Below are positions 43,762 to 53,038 of a DNA stretch of 64,000 nt, in pieces. The DNA is from Paraburkholderia caribensis. Lineage in GTDB: Bacteria > Pseudomonadota > Gammaproteobacteria > Burkholderiales > Burkholderiaceae. The translations under genes were made by a program, and so were the position numbers. Under the pieces are notes generated by a model. It ran no database searches and was not told the origin of the DNA. It saw nothing but the letters and a program-made list of their open reading frames with translations. Numbering within the stretch: position 1 is the stretch's first letter; every line of letters begins with the position of its first letter. The DNA lies in contig NZ_CP026101.1 in the NCBI RefSeq assembly GCF_002902945.1, positions 2,604,001 through 2,668,000 of the forward strand, written 5' to 3'.

Positions 43762-44187
43762 ATGACCATGAGCAAACTGCGCAGCGAATACACGATCGAC
43801 CGGCTTCACGAACGCCAGAAAGGCTCGCTGCCGGGCTTGCTGGGTGTACGCGTCACGGACCTCGCAGAAGGCGCGCTGACGGCCGAGCTGACCGTGCGCA
43901 GCGAACTGCTCGCGCCGAACGGCTTCCTGCATGCGGCCACCGTGATCGGTCTCGCCGATACCGCCTGCGGCTACGCGTGCCTCGCGCATCTGCCCGACAA
44001 TGCGCGCAATTTCACGACGATCGAGCTGAAGAGCAACTTTCTCGGGACGTCGACGGAAGGAACGATCCGCGCCGTCGCGAAAGCCGTGCATCTGGGCCGC
44101 AGCACACAGGTGTGGGACGCGACGGTGACGGCGCCCGACGGCAAGACGATGGCGCTGTTTCGCTGCACGCAGATCGTGCTGTACTGA
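43762..44187 (+). CDS. PaaI-family hotdog thioesterase
   Basis: The 141-residue product from ATG 43762 (ATG 43768 is an alternative) has the single hotdog domain of PaaI/YdiI-like thioesterases. HAATVIGLADTACGYAC contains the conserved acidic residue on the hotdog helix, then FTTIELKSNFLGT and a C-terminal KTMALFRCTQIVL strand. It should hydrolyse small acyl- or aryl-CoA thioesters in the cytoplasm. It is divergent from the ParA gene and alone in its transcript, as far as spacing shows. Confidence 0.87.
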   Translation: MTMSKLRSEYTIDRLHERQKGSLPGLLGVRVTDLAEGALTAELTVRSELLAPNGFLHAATVIGLADTACGYACLAHLPDNARNFTTIELKSNFLGTSTEGTIRAVAKAVHLGRSTQVWDATVTAPDGKTMALFRCTQIVLY

Positions 44188-44322
44188 TTCGGCATTGCGG
44201 TGGCGGTGGATCCGGCGCCGCGACGCGCCGCCATGACGATTTACGACAAATCCCATCTCGTCCCCCGCGTATGATCGGGGGCGCCAGCGTCGTCACCGCG
44301 CCGTATCCCTCACTCCAGCAAC

Positions 44323-45993
44323 ATGTCTTCTCAACTCCCGAATCTTGAAGCCGCGTTAGAAGCGCATCGCGCCGGGCGCTTTGACGAAGCCGAATGCGGC
44401 TACCGCGAAACGCTTGAACGCAATCCGCATGAACCCAATGCGCTACGGCTGCTGGGCGTCGTGCTAACGGTGCGCGGCATGTGGATCGAAGCCGAAGCGC
44501 TGTTTTACCGCGCGATCGCGCTGAGAGAAGACGCACTTTGCCTGGGCAATCTTGCGGAATTGCTGCTGATGCGCAAACGGACGCAAGAGGCTTATGCCAT
44601 CTGCTATCGCGCGATCGGCATCGATCCGGACTGCGCTTTCGCGCATTTCCAGCTCGCCGAAGCGTTGAACGCGGATTCGCGCGTCGAGGAGGCCGAAGCC
44701 GCGTATCGGCGCGCAATCGACCTCGAACCTCCGTTCCTGGCTGCGCATAACAATCTCGGGAACCTGCTAGTCAGCCTCGGCCGCCTCGACGAAGGCGCTG
44801 CCGCGTTTCGCCGGGCGCTGGAATTCGACGGCAACTATATCCACGGGCTGTACAACCTCGGCATGGCGCTGCTGCGCGGCTCGCAGCCCGTCGAAGCGGA
44901 AGCCGCGTTCCGCCGTGCGCTCGCCGTGCAATCCGATCACCGCGACGCGCTGCACAATCTCGGCACGGCGCTCAAGCTCCAGGGCCGTTACGATGAAGCG
45001 GAAGCCGTCTATCGACAGACGCTCGCGCTCGCGCCGGATTTCGCCGATGCCCGCTGGAATCTCGGGGTCCTGCTGCTCACGCAAGGCCGCCTCGAAGAAG
45101 GCTGGCCGCACGCCGAAGCCCGGCTCGCACAGCAGCCCAAACCGGACGCCGTGCCGCCGCCCGCGGGCATGCGCCAATGGCTGGGAGAATCGCTCGAAGG
45201 GAAGTCGCTTCTGTTGTGGCACGAGCAGGGTTATGGCGACTGTGTGCAGTTCGCGCGCTACGCGCCGCTCCTGAAAACGCTCGGCGTGCGTCATCTGACG
45301 CTGATGTGCCCCGAGCCGATGAAGCCGCTGATGGCAACGATGGCGGGTGTGGACGAGATCAGAAGCCACACCGCCGGCCTCCCCGCGCATGACTACTGGG
45401 CGTACCCGCTGAGCCTGCCGCTGCGGTTCGGCACCAGGCTCGACACAGTGCCCGCCGCGCTGCCTTATCTGCGTGCGTTGCCGGAGCGCATCGAGCGCTG
45501 GCGCCCGCGCCTGGCCGCAGGAAATGAGCTGAAGGTCGGGCTGGTCTGGAAAGGCTTCGCCGGGAACCAGCACGACGAGACGCGCTCGGTTCCCGGTCTC
45601 GCGCCGCTCGCGCCATTGTGGACGGTGCCCGGCGCGACATTCTTCAGTCTGCAGAAAGGCCAGGGCGAGACGGAAGCCGCTGCGCCGCCCGCTGGCCAGC
45701 CCATCGTGCATCTGGGCTCCGCCATCGAGGATTTCGCCGATACGGCGGCCATCGTTGCGCAGTTGGACCTGCTTGTCACCGTGGACACGGCAGCGGCGCA
45801 CATCGCGGGCGCGCTCGGCAAGCCGTGCTGGCTGATGCTGCCGCACGACTGGACGGACTGGCGCTGGCTGCTGGAGCGGGACGACTCGCCGTGGTATCCG
45901 GGCGTGATGCGCCTGTTCCGGCAGTCGGATGCGCGAGACTGGCGGGAAGTGGCCGAACGCATCGCGGATGCGTTACGGCAAAGCCGCACATGA
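44323..45993 (+). CDS. TPR protein with C-terminal glycosyltransferase-like domain
   Basis: The 556-residue protein has about seven tetratricopeptide repeats in residues ~5-270 (repeats such as YNLGMALLRGSQPVEAEAAFRRAL). They are fused to a Rossmann-like C-terminal domain containing WHEQGYGDCVQFARYAPLL, LKVGLVWKGFAGNQHDETRS and DLLVTVDTAAAHIAGALGKPCWLMLP. The last motif resembles the donor-binding part of GT9/ADP-heptose-type transferases. It may glycosylate proteins or glycolipids; no substrate is evident. It is cytoplasmic by lack of signal or membrane segment. Confidence 0.85.
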   Translation: MSSQLPNLEAALEAHRAGRFDEAECGYRETLERNPHEPNALRLLGVVLTVRGMWIEAEALFYRAIALREDALCLGNLAELLLMRKRTQEAYAICYRAIGIDPDCAFAHFQLAEALNADSRVEEAEAAYRRAIDLEPPFLAAHNNLGNLLVSLGRLDEGAAAFRRALEFDGNYIHGLYNLGMALLRGSQPVEAEAAFRRALAVQSDHRDALHNLGTALKLQGRYDEAEAVYRQTLALAPDFADARWNLGVLLLTQGRLEEGWPHAEARLAQQPKPDAVPPPAGMRQWLGESLEGKSLLLWHEQGYGDCVQFARYAPLLKTLGVRHLTLMCPEPMKPLMATMAGVDEIRSHTAGLPAHDYWAYPLSLPLRFGTRLDTVPAALPYLRALPERIERWRPRLAAGNELKVGLVWKGFAGNQHDETRSVPGLAPLAPLWTVPGATFFSLQKGQGETEAAAPPAGQPIVHLGSAIEDFADTAAIVAQLDLLVTVDTAAAHIAGALGKPCWLMLPHDWTDWRWLLERDDSPWYPGVMRLFRQSDARDWREVAERIADALRQSRT

Positions 45994-46044
45994 TTCAGCG
46001 GGCAAGCGGCGCACCGGCCTGCCCGCGCTGCATCGCCCGATACG

Positions 46045-46479
46045 TCAGGCCGCCTTGCGCGCCTGGCCAACCGGCGCCGCCTTCACGCCGCCCACTGCAA
46101 ACAGGCCATTGCCGAGCAGCGACTGCACGATGAGCGTGACCGCCCAGAACGCCGGATACTCCCAGCCGCCATGCGGCGACGCGAAGCCCCAGCCGTTCGG
46201 CAGATGCACCGACATCGCGCCGAGCATGAACGGCAGCAGCACCAGCGCGACCCAGCGGACCTGCACGCCAAGCAGCAACGCAATGCCGCCGAACAATTCG
46301 ACGAAGGCCGTCAGATAACCGAGCCAGCCCGGATACCCGATCGACTGAAAGAACTGCGCCGTGCCCGGCAGCGTGAAGACGAAGATTTTCTGCAGGCTGT
46401 GCGCCAGATACAACACGGCTAGCGCAACGCGCAGGATCGTGGCGGCAAGCTCGGGTTTGCTGGCGGCGATCGGATTCAT
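46045..46479 (-). CDS. DoxX-family membrane protein
   Basis: This 144-residue protein has four hydrophobic segments and the DoxX pattern: LRVALAVLYLAHSLQKI in helix 1, YLTAFVELFGGIALLLGV in helix 2 and VALVLLPFMLGAM in helix 3. DoxX proteins are small quinone-related or redox-associated membrane proteins of uncertain role. It converges with the TPR gene; cobQ lies 121 bp downstream on the same strand and is not obviously linked in function. Confidence 0.87.
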   Translation of the reverse strand: MNPIAASKPELAATILRVALAVLYLAHSLQKIFVFTLPGTAQFFQSIGYPGWLGYLTAFVELFGGIALLLGVQVRWVALVLLPFMLGAMSVHLPNGWGFASPHGGWEYPAFWAVTLIVQSLLGNGLFAVGGVKAAPVGQARKAA

Positions 46480-46600
46480 GTCGGTTCCTTGGATCAGGTT
46501 TGACCGCGCGGAATGCGCGGTCGATGGAACGGACTTTATTCGAACCGGTGCGTAGGAAAAATCGCCCTCACGGCTTAGATTAATTCCTGCCGAGAACGAA

Positions 46601-48151
46601 TCAACCGACGGCCGCCCACAAGCGCTTCAGATCGAGATGTTCGGCGAGCGTGTCGGCGAGGCGCTCCAGCGACGCCTCGCGCAGCGCCGGATAGTCGATC
46701 GCCTCGGCTTGCCTCAACCCCGCCCACGCCAGCAGCGAGGCACACGCGGCGGGCGTGTCGAACAGACCGTGCACGTAGGTGGCGAGAATCTGGCCGTCGG
46801 TGGAACGGGCGCCGTCGGGGCGCAGGCCGCCTGTCCCGTCGGCGAGCAGCAGCGCCGGAACATCGAGCGCGGGCCCTTGCGTCTCGCCCATATGAATCTC
46901 GTAGCCGGCGATCGCGGCGGCTTCGGCCGCGAGGCGTCCCGTCACGTTCTTGAGCGTCTTCTCACGCGTGAGCGTCGTCGAGAAGTCGAGCCAGCCGAGC
47001 CCGGCCACGGTCGCGGGCGGCCCTTCGACGCCGTACGGGTCCGCCACTTCGCGCCCGAGCATCTGCATGCCGCCGCAAATGCCGATCACCCGCCCGCCGT
47101 AGCGCAGATGCCGTTGCAGCACGGCGTCCCAGCCCTGTGCGCGCAGAAACGCCAGATCGCCCTGCACGTTCTTCGAGCCGGGCAGGATGATCAGATCCGC
47201 GGGCGGCGGCGTGCTGCCCGCGCGCACGTAATGGAAATCGACTTGCGGATGGGCGCGCAGCGCATCGAAATCCGTGTGATTGCTGATGTGCGGCAGCACG
47301 GGCACGACGACGCGCAACATCTCGTGACCCTCCGCATTCGCCGCCCGCAACTCGCGCGGCAGCATGTCTTCGGCATCGAGCGTGAGGCCATGCAGATACG
47401 GCACGACGCCGAGCACGGGCTTGCCCGTCTTCGCTTCGAGCCAATCGAGCCCCGGCTGCAACAGGCTCACGTCGCCACGAAAGCGGTTGATCACGAAGCC
47501 GCGCACGCGCGCCTGCTCGGTCTCGGACAGACAGGCGAGCGTGCCCGTCAGATGCGCGAACACGCCGCCGCGATCGATGTCGGCGACCAGCACGACGGGG
47601 CAATCCACCGCTTCCGCGAAACCCATGTTGGCGATGTCGCGATCGCGCAGATTGATTTCGGCGGGACTGCCCGCGCCTTCGACGAAAATCGTGTCGTACG
47701 ACGCCTTGAGCCGTGCGTACGATTCGAGCACCGCTTCGAACGCGACGGGTTTGTAGTCGTGATACGCGCGCGCATCGAGATTCATGCGCGCCTTGCCGTG
47801 GATGATCACCTGCGCGCCGCGGTCGCTGGTCGGCTTGAGCAGCACGGGGTTGAGATCGGTATGCGCGTCGATGCCCGCGGCCACCGCCTGCAATGCCTGC
47901 GCGCGGCCGATTTCGCCGCCGTCGACGGTCACTGCGCTATTGAGCGCCATGTTCTGCGGCTTGAACGGCGCGACCCGCGCGCCCGTGCGCCGCGCGAGAC
48001 GGCATAGACCTGCGACGAGCGTGCTCTTGCCCGCATCGGAGGTCGTACCTTGGATCATCAGCGTGCCGCGCGGTACGTCGAGCGGTTCAGACAAAGCGTC
48101 GGGAATGGAAGACACAGTGTGCGCGAACAGGGGGAGAAAGGAAGCCCGCAT
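46601..48151 (-). CDS. cobQ: Cobyric acid synthase
   Basis: The enzyme amidates four side chains of adenosylcobyrinic acid a,c-diamide. The conserved sequence begins MIQGTTSDAGKST at 48058, giving 485 residues; in-frame starts at 48115 (GTG) and 48151 (ATG, with GGGA upstream) are open and the longest is given here. The N-terminal ATPase domain (GTTSDAGKST, FKPQNMALN, EGAGSPAEIN) is followed by a class I glutamine amidotransferase domain with the nucleophile in GICGGMQMLG and the histidine in TYVHGLFD. It is divergent from cobU, so the cobalamin genes are driven from a shared short promoter region. Confidence 0.94.
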   Translation of the reverse strand: MRASFLPLFAHTVSSIPDALSEPLDVPRGTLMIQGTTSDAGKSTLVAGLCRLARRTGARVAPFKPQNMALNSAVTVDGGEIGRAQALQAVAAGIDAHTDLNPVLLKPTSDRGAQVIIHGKARMNLDARAYHDYKPVAFEAVLESYARLKASYDTIFVEGAGSPAEINLRDRDIANMGFAEAVDCPVVLVADIDRGGVFAHLTGTLACLSETEQARVRGFVINRFRGDVSLLQPGLDWLEAKTGKPVLGVVPYLHGLTLDAEDMLPRELRAANAEGHEMLRVVVPVLPHISNHTDFDALRAHPQVDFHYVRAGSTPPPADLIILPGSKNVQGDLAFLRAQGWDAVLQRHLRYGGRVIGICGGMQMLGREVADPYGVEGPPATVAGLGWLDFSTTLTREKTLKNVTGRLAAEAAAIAGYEIHMGETQGPALDVPALLLADGTGGLRPDGARSTDGQILATYVHGLFDTPAACASLLAWAGLRQAEAIDYPALREASLERLADTLAEHLDLKRLWAAVG

Positions 48152-48195
48152 TATCCCATCGCACTCTCGCCCACGCGCCTGAACGATGGCACGGC

Positions 48196-48222
48196 CGGTA
48201 CAGTCGGTACAGTCGGTACAAT
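48196..48222. repeat. Three 9-bp direct repeats upstream of cobU
   Basis: CGGTACAGT, CGGTACAGT and CGGTACAAT run head to tail within the cobQ-cobU gap, ending 6 bp before the cobU ATG. The array occupies the ribosome-binding-site position. Confidence 0.75.
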
Positions 48223-48228
48223 CACGCG

Positions 48229-48777
48229 ATGATTTCCCGCGACCTCACCTTCGTCCTCGGCGGCGCCCGCTCGGGCAAGAGCCTGCACGCCGAACAACTC
48301 GCTAGCGCGAGCGCGTTGCCCGTCACTTATATCGCGACCGCGCGTATCGGCGACGACGAATTCGCTGCGCGCGTCGCGCGTCATCGCGAACGACGGCCCG
48401 CGCAGTGGGCCTTGCTCGAAGCACCGCTCGATCTGCCGCAAGCCGTCGCGCAGGTCGATCAGCCGCAGCACTGCGTGCTGATCGACTGCCTGACGTTGTG
48501 GCTCGCCAACCTGCTTTGCCCTGCCGACGGCTCGCCGCCGCTAGCCGATTACCTCGACCGTTTCGCCGCGCTCGAAACGACGCTCGCGCAGGCGCGCGCG
48601 AAGATCATCGTCGTCAGCAACGAGATTGGCCTGGGCGTCGTGCCGCTCGGTGCGGCCACGCGTCTGTATGTCGACGAGCTCGGCCGTCTCAACCAGCGCA
48701 TCGCGGCCGTCAGCACGCAGGCAACGATGATGGTCGCGGGCCTGCCGCTGCATCTGAAACCCGCGAGCCGCGCATGA
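48229..48777 (+). CDS. cobU: Adenosylcobinamide kinase / guanylyltransferase
   Basis: The 182-residue bifunctional enzyme phosphorylates adenosylcobinamide and then transfers GMP to give AdoCbi-GDP. The P-loop is GGARSGKS (about residues 11-18), the GMP-accepting histidine lies in ARHRERRPAQW, and NEIGLGVVP is conserved. No classical ribosome binding site precedes the ATG; three 9-bp direct repeats occupy the region. It overlaps cbiB as ATGA and heads cobU-cbiB-cobD-btuF. Confidence 0.94.
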   Translation: MISRDLTFVLGGARSGKSLHAEQLASASALPVTYIATARIGDDEFAARVARHRERRPAQWALLEAPLDLPQAVAQVDQPQHCVLIDCLTLWLANLLCPADGSPPLADYLDRFAALETTLAQARAKIIVVSNEIGLGVVPLGAATRLYVDELGRLNQRIAAVSTQATMMVAGLPLHLKPASRA

Positions 48778-49715
48778 TGCTGCTGTCCTTGCCGCTTGTC
48801 GCGACACTCGCCACGGCCGCCGTCGCCGTCGACAAATGGCTCGGCGAACCGCGCCGCGCGCATCCGCTGGTCGGCTTCGGCAAGCTCGCAGCGAAGCTCG
48901 AAGCGGCGCTGAACACGGGCCGGCGCGGCCGGCTGTTCGGCATTCTCGCGTGGCTGCTTGCCGTCGCGCCGCCCGTTCTGATCGCCACGTGGCTCGTGCT
49001 GACGCTGCCGTTGATCTGGTCGTGCGCGCTGCATGTCGCGCTGCTGTACTTCGCGCTCGGCGCGCGCAGCTTGCACGATCACATCGAGCCGATCGGCCGC
49101 GCGCTCGCGAAACGCGATCTCGCGCAAGCGCGCGTGTTGACGGCGCGCATCGTGTCGCGAGAAACATCGCATGCGGACGAAAGCGCGCTGTCGCGTGCCG
49201 CCGTCGAATCGGCATTGGAAAACGGCAACGATGCGATCTTCGGCGCATTGTTCTGGTTTGCGATCTTCGGCGGTCCGGGCGCGCTGGGGTTCCGTCTCGC
49301 GAATACGCTCGATGCGATGTGGGGTTATCGCACGCCGCGCTATCTGCGCTTCGGCTGGGCAGCCGCGCGTTTCGACGATGTGCTCAACTACGTGCCCGCG
49401 CGGCTGACCGCCCTCAGCTACGCGTTGCTCGGCGACACGCGCATCGCGCTGCAATGCTGGCGCGAACAGGCACCGCGCTGGGACAGCCCGAACGCGGGGC
49501 CCGTGATGGCCTCAGGCGCGGGCAGCCTCAACGTGCTGCTCGGCGGCGCGGCCATCTATCACGGTGTGATAGAACAACGTCCGACGCTCGGCGCAGGTCA
49601 CGCGGCGAGCGCGCAGCATATCGAGGCGGCGCTGATACTGGTCGAGCGCAGCGTGATCCTGTGGCTCGCCATGTTCATCGCGCTTGCGCTGTTGAGCGTG
49701 CCGTTTCAGAGCTAG
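48774..49715 (+). CDS. cbiB: Adenosylcobinamide-phosphate synthase (CbiB)
   Basis: The 313-residue membrane protein starts at ATG 48774, overlapping the cobU stop by 4 bp. It attaches (R)-1-amino-2-propanol phosphate to adenosylcobyric acid. Conserved segments are DKWLGEPRRAHPLVGFGKL at the N-terminus, IVSRETSHADESALSRAAVESALENGNDA and NTLDAMWGYR, with several transmembrane helices. In Pseudomonas-type nomenclature this gene is called cobD. Its product follows CobQ and precedes CobU in the pathway. Confidence 0.94.
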   Translation: MMLLSLPLVATLATAAVAVDKWLGEPRRAHPLVGFGKLAAKLEAALNTGRRGRLFGILAWLLAVAPPVLIATWLVLTLPLIWSCALHVALLYFALGARSLHDHIEPIGRALAKRDLAQARVLTARIVSRETSHADESALSRAAVESALENGNDAIFGALFWFAIFGGPGALGFRLANTLDAMWGYRTPRYLRFGWAAARFDDVLNYVPARLTALSYALLGDTRIALQCWREQAPRWDSPNAGPVMASGAGSLNVLLGGAAIYHGVIEQRPTLGAGHAASAQHIEAALILVERSVILWLAMFIALALLSVPFQS

Positions 49716-49718
49716 ACG

Positions 49719-50720
49719 ATGACGCGAACCATTCTGCACGGCGGCAATCTGCATGAAGCGGCGCGCCGCTACGCGATCCCTTACGACGCGTGGCTCGATC
49801 TGTCGACGGGCATCAATCCGCACGGCTACCCGGTGCCGCCCGTTCCCGCCGATGCATGGCGACGTCTGCCCGACAACGGCGACGGTTTCGCCGAACGTGC
49901 GGCACGTTACTACGGCGCGCCGGATGCATCGCATGTGTTGCCTGTCGCGGGCAGCCAGGCGGCGATCCGCTCGCTGCCGCATCTGCTTCGACAGGGCTCG
50001 GTCGGCATTGCACCGCTGACGTACGGCGAATACGCGCCTGCGTTTGCGCGCGCAGGGCACCGCGTGACCACGCTCGACGTCACACGTTCGACCTTGCCTG
50101 ATGACATCACGCATGCCGTCGTCGTCAATCCGAACAATCCGACTGCCGACCATCTGCGCCCCGCAACGCTGCTGCAATGGCATGAAACGCTGAGCGAACG
50201 CGGCGGCACGCTGATCGTCGACGAAGCGTTCGCCGATGCGATGCCGTCCGGGTCGCTGGCCGCGCATACGCATCGCGAAGGACTCGTCGTGCTGCGCTCG
50301 CCCGGCAAGTTCTTTGGTCTTGCGGGCGTGCGCGCGGGGTTCGTGCTGGCTTGCCCTGCACTGCTCGAACCGCTCGATCACACGCTGGGAGCATGGACCG
50401 TCAGCGGCCCGGCACGTCATGCCGTCAGCGCCGCATTCGCCGACACGGCGTGGCAGCACGACATGCGCGCGCAGCTCGCGGACGAAAGCGCCCGACTTGT
50501 CGCGCTGCTGTCTGCGCACGGCTTCATCGTGCATTCGACGCCGCTCTTCGCATGGATCGCCGACACGCGCGCCGCGCAACTGCACGATGCGCTCGCAAAA
50601 CAAGGTATCTGGACACGCTTCTTCGCCGATCCGGCGAGCGTGCGCTTCGGGCTGCCTGCAACGCAAAGCGAATGGACCCGCCTGGAAACCTGCCTGCAAC
50701 ACGCGATGACGGCACGATAA
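49719..50720 (+). CDS. cobD: Threonine-phosphate decarboxylase
   Basis: The 333-residue fold-type I PLP enzyme makes the aminopropanol-phosphate linker used by CbiB. HGGNLHEAARRY and LDLSTGINPHGYP at the N-terminus are typical; NPNNPT binds the cofactor and SPGKFFGLAGVRAGF contains the PLP lysine. It begins 3 bp after cbiB. The same gene is called cobC in the Pseudomonas scheme; cobD is the Salmonella name. Confidence 0.93.
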   Translation: MTRTILHGGNLHEAARRYAIPYDAWLDLSTGINPHGYPVPPVPADAWRRLPDNGDGFAERAARYYGAPDASHVLPVAGSQAAIRSLPHLLRQGSVGIAPLTYGEYAPAFARAGHRVTTLDVTRSTLPDDITHAVVVNPNNPTADHLRPATLLQWHETLSERGGTLIVDEAFADAMPSGSLAAHTHREGLVVLRSPGKFFGLAGVRAGFVLACPALLEPLDHTLGAWTVSGPARHAVSAAFADTAWQHDMRAQLADESARLVALLSAHGFIVHSTPLFAWIADTRAAQLHDALAKQGIWTRFFADPASVRFGLPATQSEWTRLETCLQHAMTAR

Positions 50721-50725
50721 AAACA

Positions 50726-51637
50726 ATGCGACTTTCCCGATCACTTCGCGCACTGATCGCGACCTGCGCGCTTGCCATCACAGCGCACGCGCATGCGGCC
50801 GTCACCGTCGTCGACGACACAGGCGCGACCGTGACGCTCGCACAAGCCGCGCAACGCGTCATCAGCCTCGCGCCGCACGTCACGGAAATGATCTACGCAG
50901 CAGGCGGCGGCGCGAAGCTCGTCGGTGCGGTCGCGTATAGCGACTACCCGCCCGCGGCGAAACAGGTGCCGCGCGTCGGCGACAACAAGTCGCTCGATCT
51001 CGAACGCATCGTCGCGTTGAAACCCGATCTGATCGTCGTGTGGCGGCATGGCAATGCACAGCGGCAGACCGACCGGCTGCGCGAACTGCACATCCCCCTC
51101 TACTTCAGCGAGCCGCAGCGCCTGGACGATATCGCCGTATCGCTGACGAAGCTCGGCGCGCTGCTCGGCACGTCGCCATCCGCCGACGCGGCGGCGCGCA
51201 CTTATCGCGACGAGATCGCGCGGCTGCGCACGCGCTATGCGACGCTACCGTTGGTCAGCGTGTTCTATCAGGTATGGGACGAGCCATTGATGACGCTCAA
51301 CGGGGAGCACATGATCAGCGATGTGATCGCACTATGCGGCGGACGCAACGTGTTTGCGAAGCTCGAACCGCTGGTGCCGACGATCTCGACGGAAGCGGTG
51401 CTGGCCGCCAATCCCGAGGCGATCGTCACGGCCGCGCCCGGCGCGACGCAGCCGGATCGCCCGCTGCCTTCGCTCGACAAATGGAAAGCCTGGCCCGGCA
51501 TGACGGCTGTGGCGCGCCACAACCTGTTTGCGATCGACGGCGATCTGATCAACCGCCCCGCGCCGCGTCTCGCGCAAGGCGCGGCGCAACTGTGCGAAGA
51601 CCTCGACGTTGCGCGCTCGCGCCGCGCGGGCCATTAA
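50726..51637 (+). CDS. btuF: Cobalamin ABC transporter periplasmic binding protein
   Basis: The 303-residue precursor starts at ATG 50726, 5 bp after cobD, with a signal peptide cleaved near AHA-AVT. It has the class III two-lobed binding-protein fold with the BtuF/FepB segments RVISLAPHVTEMIYAAGGG, VGAVAYSDYPPAA, LDLERIVALKPDLIVVW and PWP-type GMTAVARHNLFAIDGDLINRPAPR. It delivers cobalamin to BtuCD. Its permease and ATPase are on the opposite strand (54.1-56.0 kb), so the transporter genes are split between two operons. Confidence 0.9.
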   Translation: MRLSRSLRALIATCALAITAHAHAAVTVVDDTGATVTLAQAAQRVISLAPHVTEMIYAAGGGAKLVGAVAYSDYPPAAKQVPRVGDNKSLDLERIVALKPDLIVVWRHGNAQRQTDRLRELHIPLYFSEPQRLDDIAVSLTKLGALLGTSPSADAAARTYRDEIARLRTRYATLPLVSVFYQVWDEPLMTLNGEHMISDVIALCGGRNVFAKLEPLVPTISTEAVLAANPEAIVTAAPGATQPDRPLPSLDKWKAWPGMTAVARHNLFAIDGDLINRPAPRLAQGAAQLCEDLDVARSRRAGH

Positions 51638-51643
51638 CCGACG

Positions 51644-52234
51644 TCACGCGTTCCAGCGCACGATCGACCATTGCAGGTTCGTATCGTCGCGGCGCAACCA
51701 GACGCAACCCGCCATATCGATCGACCATCTCAGGCAGCGCTCGACAGGCAACCCGAGCACGGTCGCCGCGATCACGCGCATCACGCCCGCATGCGTGACG
51801 ACATATGCCGGCGTCAATTCCCGTGTCTGCTGGAACACGTCGAACCACGCGCGCACGCGGCCCACGAACTGCTCGACGCTTTCGCCGCCATGCGCGCGCG
51901 CACCTTCGAAATTCTCTGCCCACGCATCGAGCAACGCGCGATCGATATCGTCCCAGCGTTGCAACTCCCACGTGCCGAAGTCCATTTCCTTCAGACTGTC
52001 GTCGATGCTGTACGCGCAACCGAAGTTCGCGGCGAGCGCGGTCGCGACCGTCGCGCAGCGTGTGAGGGGGCTCGACAGCAGCACGCGTGGCGCGGGCACC
52101 TGCAAGGTCGCCAGGCGCACGGCGATGGCAGCCGCCGACGCCTCCGGCGCATCGGCGAGCGCCACGTCGCTCTGGCCGTAGCACACGCTCTCTTGTACGG
52201 AAACAGCCGGGTGTCGGATCAGAACGATATCCAT
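51644..52234 (-). CDS. cobC: Alpha-ribazole phosphatase (histidine phosphatase family)
   Basis: The 196-residue protein has the phosphatase RHP motif near the N-terminus (VLIRHPAV, catalytic His8) and a second histidine in VVTHAGVMRV. It removes the phosphate from alpha-ribazole-5'-phosphate or adenosylcobalamin-5'-phosphate. The usual RHG is RHP here, which is common in this subgroup. The start at 52234 overlaps the end of cobS by 16 bp, so the genes are cotranscribed. Confidence 0.9.
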   Translation of the reverse strand: MDIVLIRHPAVSVQESVCYGQSDVALADAPEASAAAIAVRLATLQVPAPRVLLSSPLTRCATVATALAANFGCAYSIDDSLKEMDFGTWELQRWDDIDRALLDAWAENFEGARAHGGESVEQFVGRVRAWFDVFQQTRELTPAYVVTHAGVMRVIAATVLGLPVERCLRWSIDMAGCVWLRRDDTNLQWSIVRWNA

Positions 52235-52968
52235 GCGAGTCCCACCAGGTAGATGGCCAGTTCGAAGATCTGCTGCGCGAAGCCAAGGCAATCGCCCGTA
52301 TAGCCGCCGATGCGTCTGACGAAATAGCGGCCCAGCATGAAACGCAACACCACGAGCACCAGCAGCGTGATGCAACCGGCACGCCAGTGCGGCCAGAAGA
52401 GCCATGGCATACCCAGAAAGATAGCGCAGCCAAAAGCATTGCGTGACATGCGCTGCGCAACCGGTTTCGCCTTGCCTTGCGCTCGCACGTAATCGAGCGT
52501 GACGAGATAGCTGATCGCGCAGGCGCGGCTCGCCGCATGCGCCGCGATCATCAGCCACGCCGCGTAGAGCGGCGGCAAGGCCGCGAGCGTTTGCCACTTC
52601 AATGCAAGCGCGACCATCAACGCAATCGCGCCGAATGCGCCGATGCGCGAGTCATGCATGATGCGCAGCGTGTCATCGCGCGTATAGGCGCCGCCGAACG
52701 CATCGACGCAATCGGCCAGCCCGTCTTCATGGAATGCGCCCGTGACGAGCAGCGTCGTTGCCATCGACAGCAACACGGCCACGCCCGGCGGAAAGATGCG
52801 CAGGGCGGCCATGTATACGACGGCGCCCGCTGCGCCGACCAACGCGCCGATCAATGGAAAGTAACGCGCCGCCGCGTTCAGATAATGCGGTTCGTAGCCG
52901 ACCCAGCGCGGCACGGGCACGCGCGTGAAGTAGCCGAGCGCCGTGAAGAAATAACGCAGTTCATTCAT
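52219..52968 (-). CDS. cobS: Adenosylcobinamide-GDP ribazoletransferase
   Basis: The 249-residue polytopic membrane enzyme joins AdoCbi-GDP to alpha-ribazole, the last assembly step. The CobS hallmark GAFHEDGLADCVDAFGGA is at about residues 77-94, with LGYFTRVPVP near the N-terminus and multiple hydrophobic helices. It lies 70 bp downstream of cobT and overlaps cobC. Confidence 0.94.
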   Translation of the reverse strand: MNELRYFFTALGYFTRVPVPRWVGYEPHYLNAAARYFPLIGALVGAAGAVVYMAALRIFPPGVAVLLSMATTLLVTGAFHEDGLADCVDAFGGAYTRDDTLRIMHDSRIGAFGAIALMVALALKWQTLAALPPLYAAWLMIAAHAASRACAISYLVTLDYVRAQGKAKPVAQRMSRNAFGCAIFLGMPWLFWPHWRAGCITLLVLVVLRFMLGRYFVRRIGGYTGDCLGFAQQIFELAIYLVGLAWISF

Positions 52969-53038
52969 GGCTGATTCGACGCATTCTGTTCATCAACGTT
53001 CTCGCTTCGAACGCCTGTATTGATGCACGCGTCGCGCA

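Noticed and set aside
46637..48007. 456-codon open frame antisense to cobQ
   Set aside because: It is a shadow of cobQ, Arg/Gln-rich without motifs.
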